Positions 1 to 10,202 of a stretch of 64,000 nucleotides of DNA are shown here, one piece after another. The notes below the pieces were generated by a model. The model saw only the letters and a program-made list of their open reading frames with translations. It did not search any database and was not told the origin of the DNA. Each line of letters starts with the position of its first letter. Position 1 is the first letter of the stretch. A program made the position numbers and the translations under genes. Source of the DNA: Lachnospiraceae bacterium (GTDB lineage: Bacteria; Bacillota; Clostridia; Lachnospirales; Lachnospiraceae); contig JAEEND010000007.1 in the NCBI GenBank assembly GCA_016283575.1, positions 310,001 to 374,000 on the forward strand. Direction: 5' to 3'.

Positions 1-459
1 AAATATTCGGACGGTAAGGACATAGGCTATGTAGGAAATATTATCGGAGTTGACCCGTCAATATTGCTTGATCTTCTTGAAAAGGATTTTCTTCCCATCG
101 TATCACCCATCGGTGTGGATGAAAACTTCACTACCTATAATATCAATGCGGATGATGCCGCATGTGCCATTGCAAAGGCGGTCAAAGCTGAAAAGCTTGC
201 TTTTCTTTCCGATGTTGAGGGCGTATACAAGGACTTTAATGATAAATCTTCTTTTATCTCCAATTTGACAACAAAAGAAGCGGAAGCTCTCATCGGCAGC
301 GGAGTTATCGGCGGCGGCATGCTTCCTAAGCTACAGAATTGTACAGATGCCGTAAAAGAAGGCGTTAACAGAGTCCATATCTTAGACGGACGTATTCCTC
401 ACTGCCTTTTACTTGAAATATTCACCAATAACGGTATCGGAACCTGTTTCCACGAATAG
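1..459 (+). CDS. argB: acetylglutamate kinase, C-terminal part (5' end outside window)
   Basis: Open frame from base 1; ...[31 protein letters not shown]... and [27 protein letters not shown] typical of ArgB; followed by argD. Confidence 0.93.
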   Translation, partial: KYSDGKDIGYVGNIIGVDPSILLDLLEKDFLPIVSPIGVDENFTTYNINADDAACAIAKAVKAEKLAFLSDVEGVYKDFNDKSSFISNLTTKEAEALIGSGVIGGGMLPKLQNCTDAVKEGVNRVHILDGRIPHCLLLEIFTNNGIGTCFHE

Positions 460-467
460 GAGCTAAT

Positions 468-1646
468 ATGAAAGAAATCATCAACGAAGCAGAATCAGTG
501 CTTCTTCATACTTATAATCGATATCAGATAGTATTCGATCATGGCGAAGGTCTGTATCTTTATGACAAAGAAGGAAAGAAATATCTTGATTTCATGGCAG
601 GTATTTCCGTTCATGCCTTCGGTCATTGCAATAAAGAATTAAAAGATGCCATGAAGGCTCAGATCGATAAGATGATCCATGTATCCAATTATTACTACAA
701 TGAGCCTGCGGTGGAAGCTGCCAAAAAGCTTGTACATGCCACCGGCCTTTCCAAAGTGTTCTTTACAAACAGCGGCGCAGAGGCTGTAGAAGGCGCAATC
801 AAGGCTGCAAGGAAATATCACTATCTTAAAACCGGTAAGGCGGATGGTGAGATCATTGCCATGGAACATTCTTTTCACGGACGTACCATGGGTTCCCTTT
901 CCGTTACCGGAAATCCCCACTACCGTGAGGCCTTTGAACCCGGCATCGGCAATGTGAAATTTGCTAAAATGAACGATCTTGAATCTGTAAAGGCTCTTGT
1001 TAATGAAAAGACCTGCGCGGTTATCTTCGAGACTCTTCAGGGAGAAGGCGGCATATATCCCGCAACCGACGAATTCATAAAGGGTGTCAGGGCTCTTTGC
1101 GATGAAAAAGATATCCTTCTTATTCTTGATGAGATTCAGTGCGGCATGGGAAGAACCGGCTACATGTTCTTTTATCAGAAGTTTGGCATAAAGCCCGATA
1201 TAGTGACGGTCGCCAAGGCTCTCGGCTGCGGTGTGCCCATCGGAGCTTTCGTATTAAATGAGAAGGTTTCGGAAAATTCCTTAAAGGCCGGGGACCACGG
1301 AACCACCTATGGCGGGAACCCCTTTGCGACGGCGGCTGCCAACAAAGTGCTTGAATTATTTGACCAAACTAATATAATTAAGAATGTTAAAGAAGTGGGA
1401 GATTATCTTTATGAGAAGCTTGAAGAATTAAAGAATCTCTCCGATAAAATCGTTGATCACAGGGGCATAGGACTGATACAGGGACTTGAATTTTCTGAGC
1501 CCGTCGGCCCCATTATCAATAAAGCTTTGGAGAATAATCTGGTACTTATCAATGCCGGCAGCAATATTATCCGTTTTGTGCCGCCGCTTATCATTTCAAA
1601 AGAAGACGTAGATACCATGATTAAGATCCTGAGCCGATGCATTTGA
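468..1646 (+). CDS. argD: acetylornithine aminotransferase
   Basis: Class III PLP aminotransferase motifs (FTNSGAEAVEGAIKAARKY, LILDEIQCGMGRTG, HGTTYGGNPFA); 8 bp after argB. Confidence 0.93.
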   Translation: MKEIINEAESVLLHTYNRYQIVFDHGEGLYLYDKEGKKYLDFMAGISVHAFGHCNKELKDAMKAQIDKMIHVSNYYYNEPAVEAAKKLVHATGLSKVFFTNSGAEAVEGAIKAARKYHYLKTGKADGEIIAMEHSFHGRTMGSLSVTGNPHYREAFEPGIGNVKFAKMNDLESVKALVNEKTCAVIFETLQGEGGIYPATDEFIKGVRALCDEKDILLILDEIQCGMGRTGYMFFYQKFGIKPDIVTVAKALGCGVPIGAFVLNEKVSENSLKAGDHGTTYGGNPFATAAANKVLELFDQTNIIKNVKEVGDYLYEKLEELKNLSDKIVDHRGIGLIQGLEFSEPVGPIINKALENNLVLINAGSNIIRFVPPLIISKEDVDTMIKILSRCI

Positions 1647-1661
1647 GTTTAGGTAGGGTTT

Positions 1662-3194
1662 ATGTCTATAAAGAAAAGAATTTTCATAGTTTTTCTAATT
1701 GCGGTCTTTATAATCGGTACTTTTTATGCAGGTACCATGAGTAATCGGGAGGCTGAAGAAAATAACAGCCTTTCCCGTTTTCAGACCGAGACCGTGAATC
1801 TCTGGTATGCCGACGATTCACTTACGGATCTTTTCACCAATGCCTCCGTGGCATTTCATGAAAAGAATCCTGATGTGCGAGTTATTCCGACTCTTATAAC
1901 CGGCGGCGAATTCCTTGAAGCGATCAATGAAGCCTCCATTGCCAATGAAGGTTTTCCCGATATATATGTATTGACCAATGATTCTCTGGAAAAAGCATAT
2001 TTGTCAGGTCTTGCATCGGTGGTGGACAGAAAAGGGCTGGTAATTAACAACGTAAATTTCCCTGACGGCGCCATTAATGCGGTAACCTATGACGGCGATA
2101 AGATCGCATATCCCTTATATTTTGAAACAAGTGTCTTGGTATATAACATCGATTATCTTAAGGACTGGGCCGAGAAGGTCAATGCCGGTGAATCCAACAT
2201 GGATGGCGAAATGTCCGAAGAAGAAATGGATATTATTGAAAATGAAGGCGCGGGCGTTGCGGTAAATGATGAAAATGCCGGTGCGGTGGTCCATGAAGGG
2301 GATGTAATGTATGAAGACGGTATCCCCAAGAATTTCCAGGATATTTTAAGTCTTGCTCAGGAATATGATACTCCCGAAGGCGTGGAAGGTATTATCAAAT
2401 GGGATGTATATGATATTTTCTATAATTATTTCTTTGTAGGTAATTATTTAAATGTCGGCGGTGAGACCGGAGATGATGTAAGCAATATCGACATTGCCAA
2501 CAATAACAGCGTGGCTTGCATGCAGATGTATCAGTCACTCCATGAATTCTTCTCGATTGATGCGGAAAGCGCCGACTACAACAGTGTAGTGCAGGATTTC
2601 ATAGACGGAAAATACGTATTCTCCATTGTAACAAGTGATGCCATCAAGACTCTGGCAGATGCCAAGGCAGAGATGGAAGAAGAAGCTAAAGCGAAGGCTG
2701 TTACACAGGCAGAAAATGCCGAAGGCGAAGAATCGGAAGAAGCAGAAGGATCTGAAGGGGAAACAGTTGAAGAACCTGTAAGAACATTAAATTACGGATT
2801 CGCCCTCATGCCCGATGTCAATGAAGAGCTTAAATCACGTTCTCTTTCCGTTACGGACTGTCTTGTAATAAACGGATATTCCGAAAAGAAAGAAGGAGCA
2901 AAAGCTTTTGCGGAATTTTTAAGTATAGATTACGCGGATCAGATCTATCCCAGAGCAGGAAAGCTCGCAGCATCTCTTGATGCGGGATATACCGATGATG
3001 CCTTCACTACTTTCCAGGGTGAATATGCAAAGTCCATACCTCTTTCAAAGATCGTGGAAGCAAGTAACCTCTGGGTTCAGATCGAACTGGTATTTAAAGA
3101 AGTATGGGACGGAGCCGATGTAAAAACGGAATTAAGTCACCTGCAGAACCAGCTGGATCTTCAGATCAACAGAGAAGCAAAAAGTACAGAATAA
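1662..3194 (+). CDS. extracellular solute-binding protein (ABC-type, sugar-binding-like)
   Basis: N-terminal hydrophobic segment, FHEKNPDVRVIPTLITGGEFLEAI..., YVLTNDSLEKAYLSGL; acidic linker. Confidence 0.75.
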   Translation: MSIKKRIFIVFLIAVFIIGTFYAGTMSNREAEENNSLSRFQTETVNLWYADDSLTDLFTNASVAFHEKNPDVRVIPTLITGGEFLEAINEASIANEGFPDIYVLTNDSLEKAYLSGLASVVDRKGLVINNVNFPDGAINAVTYDGDKIAYPLYFETSVLVYNIDYLKDWAEKVNAGESNMDGEMSEEEMDIIENEGAGVAVNDENAGAVVHEGDVMYEDGIPKNFQDILSLAQEYDTPEGVEGIIKWDVYDIFYNYFFVGNYLNVGGETGDDVSNIDIANNNSVACMQMYQSLHEFFSIDAESADYNSVVQDFIDGKYVFSIVTSDAIKTLADAKAEMEEEAKAKAVTQAENAEGEESEEAEGSEGETVEEPVRTLNYGFALMPDVNEELKSRSLSVTDCLVINGYSEKKEGAKAFAEFLSIDYADQIYPRAGKLAASLDAGYTDDAFTTFQGEYAKSIPLSKIVEASNLWVQIELVFKEVWDGADVKTELSHLQNQLDLQINREAKSTE

Positions 3195-3198
3195 TTTT

Positions 3199-3222
3199 AA
3201 CCCGGCATAGTCCGGGTTTTAT
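3199..3222 (+). terminator. intrinsic terminator
   Basis: AACCCGG-catagt-CCGGGTT followed by TTATTTTT. Confidence 0.8.
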
Positions 3223-3304
3223 TTTTAGAATTTCTTTAGTATTGAAAATCTTCAAGCCTTAAGCTACTATAGTTTTGTCAATGTAATCTCCGGAACGGAG
3301 ATCT

Positions 3305-3973
3305 ATGAATAATAATCTATCGAATCGGCATGAGAAAAAAGTCGGATATAAGGGAAAAACCGGATTTTTCTTTTATTGTGCCCTGATTTTTCTTTCCATG
3401 GCCTTATCGGCCTGCGATACCCAAAGCGAATTTTTATATGAAACAGATCCTCCCGTGGAAGAAGTCTTAACTTTAGATTCAGAAGATTCTTTTTCGGAAA
3501 AGACAGAAGATCCCCAAGAATATATATATGTTTATGTGGGAGGGCATGTAAGAGAAAAGGGCATTTATGTGCTTGAAAAGGGGAGCAGAGTATGCGATGC
3601 CATCAATGCGGCGGGAGGCACCGACAGGAACTTTGATATGCTTAATCTTAATCCGGCAGCAGAGCTTTATGACGGAGAGAAGCTTATGGTGATGGAAAAA
3701 GAAGAACTTTCGGATGAAATTCTGATAGGTCCGGCGGGGGAAGGTGTGGAAAATAATGAAACACTAGGTTTACATAACAATACCGTAAATATAAATACAG
3801 CTTCAATTGAAATACTTAAGACCATTCCGGGAATCGGCGATGTGAGAGCAAAAGCAATTATAGATCATCGGGAAAAGAAGGGACAGTTTAAAAGTATTGA
3901 TGATATCAAAAAAGTATCCGGCATAAAGGATGGCACCTTTGAAAAGATTAAAGACTATATTTCAGTGGATTAA
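3305..3973 (+). CDS. comEA: ComEA family DNA-binding competence protein (SLBB + helix-hairpin-helix)
   Basis: YVYVGGHVREKGIYVLEKGSRVCDAINAAGG and NINTASIEILKTIPGIGDVRAKAIIDHREKKGQFKSIDDIKKVSGI. Confidence 0.9.
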   Translation: MNNNLSNRHEKKVGYKGKTGFFFYCALIFLSMALSACDTQSEFLYETDPPVEEVLTLDSEDSFSEKTEDPQEYIYVYVGGHVREKGIYVLEKGSRVCDAINAAGGTDRNFDMLNLNPAAELYDGEKLMVMEKEELSDEILIGPAGEGVENNETLGLHNNTVNINTASIEILKTIPGIGDVRAKAIIDHREKKGQFKSIDDIKKVSGIKDGTFEKIKDYISVD

Positions 3974-6128
3974 AAGAAATGCCCACAGGCCCCTCTTGGG
4001 AGTTTTCCTAGTGACACTTTTTGTAAGTCTTATTTTTGCAGAAGCTTTTACTGAAAAGCTTAAAAACACTCCTTTGCCGGATTCATCTTTGGTTAATATA
4101 AGGGGCAGAATAAGGGATCTTCAATATGGTGAAGGCGACATGATCAAATATGTGGTCATAGGAGAATGGAAATGTTATGTAAACAATATTTCCATGGCCG
4201 ATGCTTTCAAAACAGGTGACATTGTTCTGATTAAAGGGACTGAAACGCCCATAGCTCCACCTGAAAATCCCGGTGATTTTGATTCTTTTAAATATGAATT
4301 GTCAAAAGGCATAAGGCATATTGTTTTTACTGAATCGGCGGAAGTATTAAAGCCTTCTACATTTAATATAGTAAGTCATTTTGAAATACTGAACCACAAG
4401 ATGTCGGAAGCCCTAATAAAGAAGGCTCCTGTATCGGGCAGTACCGTAAGCACGATCCTGCTGGGAGATAAAAGAAATCTTCCCGAAAACCGAAAGGATT
4501 TATTTTCCTATGTTTCACTTTCTTTTTTCCTGGTCATAAGCGGTTTGCATGTGTCTTTCCTGAGTGCTTTATTATTGAAGTTATTAAAAAGCATTACAGG
4601 TTCCTGCAAAGTGAGCCTTATCATGACGGTGGTCCTTATAATACTTTACGGACTTCTCACGGGCTTTACGGTTTCTGTTAAAAGAGCCGTTATTATGTAT
4701 TTGATAAGAGCACTTGCGGAGTTCTTAAATAAAAACTATGATACCATGTCAGCGCTTTCTTTTGCGGGGACACTGGAGCTTATTTCAAATCCCTTTTCGG
4801 TTTATTCGATATCTTTTATTTATTCTTACTCTGCCGTATTTATCATTGCTTTTTTTTATTCCTATGTGCAGCCCGATATTCCAAAAGAATATTTCCGTAA
4901 CAGGCTTTTTTTACTGTTACGATTGCCTCTGTTCATGATGTTATTTATGCCGGCTGTTTCATTGCTTTTGTCCTCAGAATTTTCTTTTGCGGGGATGCTT
5001 ATAAATATAATATTGTCATTTATTACCATGCCGCTTTTGATACTCGGCATTGTGTTACTTATATTAAGCAATCTGAATCTTACGGGGCTTACTTTATATT
5101 TTGATTTTATTGAGGGACTTCTTATTAAATTGATCGATGCAATGTGCCTCGCGGGAAGCAAATTAAATATTCTTCGCACAACGGGAATGCCCGGTATTAT
5201 TAATATTATTCTATATTCCTTCACCGCATTTATGGCAGTATTAATGCTTAAAAAGCGATTCCTGCGGCTCTCTTTACTCATTATGGCAGTGAGCCTTAAC
5301 CTGCTTACTCACAGGTTTTTTATGGGACCAGTCATCACGTTCTTAAGTGTCGGCCAGGGGGATTCCTGCGTGATACAAACGGGGAAGAGAAGTGCTTTGA
5401 TCATAGATACAGGATCGACTTCCAAGAAGAAACCGGGAGAGTATATTTTGATCCCATATTTAAAATATCGCGGAATCGATACAATAGAAAAAGTGTTTTT
5501 ATCCCACGGCGACATGGATCATGTGGGAGGAGTGCTTGAACTCATCGGTAAGGATTATTCAGGCATAGATATAAAAGAAATTATCTTTCCCGATGTGGGA
5601 TTTAATGAAGCTTTTAATGATATAAGCGAAGTCTCCAAAGAAAAAGGAATTAGAATCAGGAAAATACACAGGGGAGATAGTTTACATAACAATAGATTTA
5701 ATATAGAATGCCTGTGGCCTGAGAAAAGTAAAATAGAAACATGTAACGATAATTCTATGGTGCTGTTAGTTAACATAACAAAGGATACAAAAGTCCTGTT
5801 TACAGGGGATATAGGCGCTGAGGCGGAAGCAGGGCTTAAGCTATCATATATAAATGGCATCGACATATTGAAGGTAGCGCATCATGGTTCAAAGTATTCG
5901 ACATCGGAAGAATTTTTAGAGAGGATAAAGCCTGAGATCGCTGTTATTTCCTGCGGAGTAAATAATTACGGGCATCCTGCAAAAGAAACCCTGCAAAGGC
6001 TGCAGGGTTTCACGGAAGATATTTTTATTACCAAAGATAAAGGTGCTTTAGTTTTTCATATAAACGATCAGCGCTTTTTTACCGGTACACGGAAGCTTGG
6101 TACCACTTCCGAAGCGGGGGATGTGTGA
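3930..6128 (+). CDS. comEC: ComEC/Rec2 DNA internalization protein (start uncertain)
   Basis: Competence domain (LLGDKRNLP..LFSYVSLSFFLVISGLHVSF) plus C-terminal metallo-beta-lactamase (LSVGQGDSCVIQTG, HGDMDHVGG, LKVAHHGSKYST). Confidence 0.92.
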   Translation: MAPLKRLKTIFQWIKRNAHRPLLGVFLVTLFVSLIFAEAFTEKLKNTPLPDSSLVNIRGRIRDLQYGEGDMIKYVVIGEWKCYVNNISMADAFKTGDIVLIKGTETPIAPPENPGDFDSFKYELSKGIRHIVFTESAEVLKPSTFNIVSHFEILNHKMSEALIKKAPVSGSTVSTILLGDKRNLPENRKDLFSYVSLSFFLVISGLHVSFLSALLLKLLKSITGSCKVSLIMTVVLIILYGLLTGFTVSVKRAVIMYLIRALAEFLNKNYDTMSALSFAGTLELISNPFSVYSISFIYSYSAVFIIAFFYSYVQPDIPKEYFRNRLFLLLRLPLFMMLFMPAVSLLLSSEFSFAGMLINIILSFITMPLLILGIVLLILSNLNLTGLTLYFDFIEGLLIKLIDAMCLAGSKLNILRTTGMPGIINIILYSFTAFMAVLMLKKRFLRLSLLIMAVSLNLLTHRFFMGPVITFLSVGQGDSCVIQTGKRSALIIDTGSTSKKKPGEYILIPYLKYRGIDTIEKVFLSHGDMDHVGGVLELIGKDYSGIDIKEIIFPDVGFNEAFNDISEVSKEKGIRIRKIHRGDSLHNNRFNIECLWPEKSKIETCNDNSMVLLVNITKDTKVLFTGDIGAEAEAGLKLSYINGIDILKVAHHGSKYSTSEEFLERIKPEIAVISCGVNNYGHPAKETLQRLQGFTEDIFITKDKGALVFHINDQRFFTGTRKLGTTSEAGDV

Positions 6129-6973
6129 ATTGCCTGATCGTCAAAGAAAATATTGGCGCCAAAAGCTTCAAGAAAATCTTTCTTTTGCACACCGCCTAAA
6201 AAGAAGGCTTCGTCGATACGCACATTCCAGGCTCTCAGGGTTCTTATTACACGTTCGTGAGCGGGAGCGGAGCGGGCCGTGACCAAGGCTGTTCTTATGG
6301 GAGAATCCTCCTCGGGGAATTTCTCCTGGATATCCGAAATGGCCTTTAAAAAGTTGGCGAAGGGTCCCTTCGGAAGAGGATTATTTGCATTTATCCGCTC
6401 ATTTTCCTCAAAAGCTTCAAGGCCCTTTTCCTGATATATCAGCTCGGATTCGTCAGTGAAAAGTACTGCATCGCCGTCGAAGGCGATCCGTATCTTGTCT
6501 ATGTCATCGCAGGGACTGTAGGATTTATCGGAATCATTACAGATGATACCGGCTGCAATACCTGAATTAATGGCTTCCTGCACATCATCTTCGTAAGCGG
6601 AGAGAAAGAGATCCGTGTGAAAAGCATTCAGGTAGGGAGCAAGGCTTCCTCCGCTTGCAAGCACCGCTCTTGTGATATCAAGATTATAGTGTTTTATGGA
6701 ATTAAATACTCTTAAGGAAGTGTCGGCGCTGTTTCGCGACATTATTATGACTTCGATGGAATGTGAATCATTTAAGAGTTTATTAAGTGAAAGAAGAGCT
6801 TTTATAAGGGAAAAGCCGGGGCCGGGATTCAGTACATCGTTCTCATGCTGTATCTGATAATCCCTGTAGGCTTTGACTCCTTCTTTTTCAAAAATATCAT
6901 TTTCTTTTCTTAAATCAAAAAGAGCTCGTGAAGATACTCCTATAACAAGCTTGTTTACAAGATCATAAGCCAT
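6068..6973 (-). CDS. 5'-nucleotidase, cytosolic NT5C1-like
   Basis: IIMSRNSADTSLRVFNSI, IRIAFDGDAVLFTDESE, ALVTARSAPAHERVIRTLRAW. Confidence 0.85.
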   Translation of the reverse strand: MAYDLVNKLVIGVSSRALFDLRKENDIFEKEGVKAYRDYQIQHENDVLNPGPGFSLIKALLSLNKLLNDSHSIEVIIMSRNSADTSLRVFNSIKHYNLDITRAVLASGGSLAPYLNAFHTDLFLSAYEDDVQEAINSGIAAGIICNDSDKSYSPCDDIDKIRIAFDGDAVLFTDESELIYQEKGLEAFEENERINANNPLPKGPFANFLKAISDIQEKFPEEDSPIRTALVTARSAPAHERVIRTLRAWNVRIDEAFFLGGVQKKDFLEAFGANIFFDDQAIHTSPASEVVPSFRVPVKKR

Positions 6974-6992
6974 GATTGCCTCCTTCGGCAGG

Positions 6993-7445
6993 CTATCTTA
7001 AGCGATTTGTCTCGTATTTAGCCTGCAATGTGAGATAGTTCATAATGTCTTCGTAGCACTGATCCAAATCTGCCGAACGCATTTCGAAATCAAGGGCGAT
7101 GGAGATGGTCTTGATCATGTCGGAAGTAAGACGCATTCTCATGCCGGATAGGATCAGGGCCTTTTCACCAAAGGTCTCAGCATCAAGGAATTCCATCACT
7201 CCGGGGTCCACTGCATTTTCCGCAAGTTCAAAGCGATATTCCTGAGTGGCATTGGGATATTTACCCTTATCAACTGCACTTAAAAACATGCTTAAGGGAC
7301 GGGCATATACAAGGCCTTCACCGTAAAGCGCCTGGTATATCACCAGTGTTTCGCCGGTTTCAGAGTGTTCTGCAAGAGTGATTATTTTGTAGTAATTACC
7401 TTTGAAGTGTTTGTAGATTTCATTGGGTTTTGGATTTCTAAGCAT
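6993..7445 (-). CDS. DUF1653 domain protein
   Basis: YKHFKGNYYKIITLAEHSETGETLVIYQALYGEGLVYARPLSMF. Confidence 0.8.
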   Translation of the reverse strand: MLRNPKPNEIYKHFKGNYYKIITLAEHSETGETLVIYQALYGEGLVYARPLSMFLSAVDKGKYPNATQEYRFELAENAVDPGVMEFLDAETFGEKALILSGMRMRLTSDMIKTISIALDFEMRSADLDQCYEDIMNYLTLQAKYETNRLR

Positions 7446-7454
7446 TTTTCTCCT

Positions 7455-7868
7455 TTAGGAAAAAGAAACCTCTGCCGTAAAAAATTCCATATCCTCTGTG
7501 ATTTCCAGGAGATTTTCCCGGAGAGCTTCTTTTTCATTTTCATTTAGATTTGTATATGAGGGGAGATGTATCCTTATGATGGTATCTATGGAATCATCCC
7601 CGTAACAGCTTTTTGTAACAGTGATACCGCAGTTTTTAAGACCTTCGCTTTTAAGATAATCACTGAGCTCAGCTTTTAATAAACTTTCTTTTGCATCAAG
7701 GGATCTGAGATCGCCTTTATCCTTCCCATAGGCTCTTACGTTAAAAAGTAATACGATAGCCAGAATGATTATGAGTGAGAAGAGTATGTAAAACATTGCA
7801 TTCTTTTTAGTGTTCATGGGTGCCTCCTTAAGTTTTTGCTTCTTACAAGGATAATGTATCAGAGGCAT
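7455..7868 (-). CDS. hypothetical membrane-anchored protein (start probably about 7817, MNTKKN)
   Basis: Single N-terminal TM helix; same strand as the neighbouring genes. Confidence 0.55.
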   Translation of the reverse strand: MPLIHYPCKKQKLKEAPMNTKKNAMFYILFSLIIILAIVLLFNVRAYGKDKGDLRSLDAKESLLKAELSDYLKSEGLKNCGITVTKSCYGDDSIDTIIRIHLPSYTNLNENEKEALRENLLEITEDMEFFTAEVSFS

Positions 7869-7885
7869 TGTCCCATAAATGGGAC

Positions 7886-8917
7886 TTATGATGAACAGGA
7901 TACTATCAGCACTTCCACGCTCAATATATCCGTGAGATTTCCGGCTTTAATATCTTCGTCGGCCTGAGCACAGGCTTCTAAGCATTTCTTCAGGTCATCC
8001 ATTGTGAACTTACGGACGGAATCCTGCAGCCTTCGCACCACCCAGTCCTTAAGGCCTGTTTTTTCGGCGATGCGCTGAAGGGAATAGTTCTTTATCATGC
8101 AGTCTTTAACGGTAAGCATCTGAGTATACTGGCGTGATAAAAGAGCAAGTATGGCAAACGGGGATTCTCTAAGGGCAAGAAGATCGTAATAAAGCTTCAA
8201 TGCTTCTTTTTGCCTGTGATTACCGATGGCGGCAATCATATCAAAGATCTTTCCCGTTATCTGATGCGTGGAAAGGGCATCTATATCATTGACGGTGATC
8301 TCTTTTTTATCAAGAGCGTAGGATGCAAGCTTATCAAGCTCATTTTTAAGAAGCGTCATTTCATGGCCGACTTCCGACACAAAATACATGGCCGCATCCG
8401 GAGAAATCCTTGTATCGAGGGACTTTAAATAATTTATGCACCAGCGGGCGAGCTGGTTCTCGTCATCGATGATCTTGAATTCTTCCGTAAGTCCCGCCTT
8501 GGAAACAGCCTTAAAAAGCTTCGAGCGCTTATCGACCTTTTCTTCTGCGAAAATAAGAATGGAAGGAGTCTCCGACTGCGAATTGATGGTATCAATTAGA
8601 GTGCCGAATTTACCGGAAGCTTTTTCCGTATCTTCATCACCGTCGGATTCAGCACCGGCTTTCGCGAAAAAACCGGTGTTCTCAGCGATTATTACGCGGT
8701 ATTCAGCCATAAAGGGCATGGTATCAAGAAGTCCTGCAAGCTCGTTCGGATCCGTCAGGGAACCTTCAAAATATGAGAAGTTTAAATTGTCGCCGGGAGC
8801 GGTGAGAGCGGTTTTGAGAGCAGTTTTATAATAGTTACGAAGGTATGCTTCGTCGCCGTAGATCAAATAGATCCTTTTATAATCTTTTTCTTTTAAGCTG
8901 TCTGTAATCTGTCCCAT
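7886..8917 (-). CDS. holA: DNA polymerase III subunit delta
   Basis: IYLIYGDEAYLRNYYKTALK, LGTLIDTINS..., GKIFDMIAAIGNHRQKEALKLYYDLLALRESPFAILALLSRQY. Confidence 0.92.
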   Translation of the reverse strand: MGQITDSLKEKDYKRIYLIYGDEAYLRNYYKTALKTALTAPGDNLNFSYFEGSLTDPNELAGLLDTMPFMAEYRVIIAENTGFFAKAGAESDGDEDTEKASGKFGTLIDTINSQSETPSILIFAEEKVDKRSKLFKAVSKAGLTEEFKIIDDENQLARWCINYLKSLDTRISPDAAMYFVSEVGHEMTLLKNELDKLASYALDKKEITVNDIDALSTHQITGKIFDMIAAIGNHRQKEALKLYYDLLALRESPFAILALLSRQYTQMLTVKDCMIKNYSLQRIAEKTGLKDWVVRRLQDSVRKFTMDDLKKCLEACAQADEDIKAGNLTDILSVEVLIVSCSS

Positions 8918-9062
8918 TTAAAAATCCACTCCTGAATAAATTCATTTTAATGTATGCATCTAAAAGTCACAAGGGCATTTCTTGACTTATTTTTTTTAAA
9001 AGAATAACATGAACCATAGAGCTCATGGATCGGATGATCGCATGGCAATAAGGGAGGAATTT

Positions 9063-10091
9063 ATGAAGTTATTATCTGTTGCGATTCCCTGCTACAATTC
9101 GGCTTCTTATATGGAGCACTGCGTTGAGACGCTCCTTACCGGCGGTGACAGGGTTGAAATAATAATTGTTGATGACGGTTCCGTTAAGGATAATACCGCT
9201 GAGATCGGAGACAGACTGGCACGCCAACACGAAGGAATCGTAAAATGTGTGCATCAGGAAAACGGCGGTCACGGTGAAGCCGTAAATACAGGTCTTAAAA
9301 ATGCCACCGGACGTTATTTTAAGGTGGTGGATTCTGATGACTGGGTCAATGAAGAAGCATTTCAGAAGGTTTTGAATAAGCTTTCCGAATATGATTCCGA
9401 CGATCATGAGATCGATGCGCTTTTTTCCAACTACGTCTATGAGAAAGAAGGTGCCATTCACAAGCATATAGTGCAGTACAGGGACTGCCTTCCCGTAAAC
9501 CGCGAGTTTACATGGGATGAGATAGGGCATTTCAAAAAGGGACAGTATATATTAATGCATTCCGTAATATTCAGGACCCAAATGCTTCGTGATTGTAAGC
9601 TTGAACTTCCAAAGCATACCTTCTATGTGGACAATTTATATGTATTTGTGCCCCTTCCCTATGTAAAGAAAATGTACTATCTTGACGTGGATTTCTACCG
9701 CTATTTCATCGGTCGTGACGATCAGTCCGTCAATGAAAAGGTCATGATCGGAAGGATCGACCAGCAGACAAGAGTAAACAGGCTTATGTTTGACTATTTC
9801 AGCGATTACTTAAGATCCGGTAAGAGCAATAAGAAGCTTGATAAATATATGTATAACTATCTTGAGATCATTTCCGTTGTATCATCCATCCTCACTATCC
9901 TGGAAGGCTCAGATGAATACCTTGGTAAAAAGAAAGAACTTTGGGATTATTTTAAAGAAAAAGATCCTGTTCTTTTTAAGAAGTTAAGATTTTCGGCTCT
10001 CGGTATCTGCATGAATTTTAAGACAAAGTTTGGCTTTTTCATCGATAAAGCAGGCTATTCCATAGCGCGAAAGATTTTTAACTTCAACTAA
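9063..10091 (+). CDS. glycosyltransferase family 2
   Basis: LLSVAIPCYNSASYMEHCVETLL..VEIIIVDDGSVKDNT; preferred ATG at 9063 with GGGAGG upstream. Confidence 0.88.
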   Translation: MKLLSVAIPCYNSASYMEHCVETLLTGGDRVEIIIVDDGSVKDNTAEIGDRLARQHEGIVKCVHQENGGHGEAVNTGLKNATGRYFKVVDSDDWVNEEAFQKVLNKLSEYDSDDHEIDALFSNYVYEKEGAIHKHIVQYRDCLPVNREFTWDEIGHFKKGQYILMHSVIFRTQMLRDCKLELPKHTFYVDNLYVFVPLPYVKKMYYLDVDFYRYFIGRDDQSVNEKVMIGRIDQQTRVNRLMFDYFSDYLRSGKSNKKLDKYMYNYLEIISVVSSILTILEGSDEYLGKKKELWDYFKEKDPVLFKKLRFSALGICMNFKTKFGFFIDKAGYSIARKIFNFN

Positions 10092-10093
10092 GA

Positions 10094-10120
10094 AAAAAGA
10101 AAGCTACGCTTTCTTTTTTC
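10094..10120 (+). terminator. intrinsic terminator
   Basis: AAAAGAAAGC-tac-GCTTTCTTTTTT. Confidence 0.65.
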
Positions 10121-10170
10121 GCCCGATAATCGACTCGATCGATTATATTCCGCTATAATTTTTGTAAAAC

Positions 10171-10200
10171 AAAAGGTTGTCCCAATCGGACAACCTTTTT
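10171..10200 (-). terminator. intrinsic terminator (hairpin readable on both strands)
   Basis: AAAAGGTTGTCC-caatc-GGACAACCTTTTT. Confidence 0.75.
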
Positions 10201-10202
10201 CC

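Noticed and set aside
4862-5281. Antisense ORFs inside comEC and other long genes (also 39840-40415, 43104-43647, 12460-12765)
   Set aside because: Antisense shadows of strongly supported genes, with no family resemblance or RBS context.
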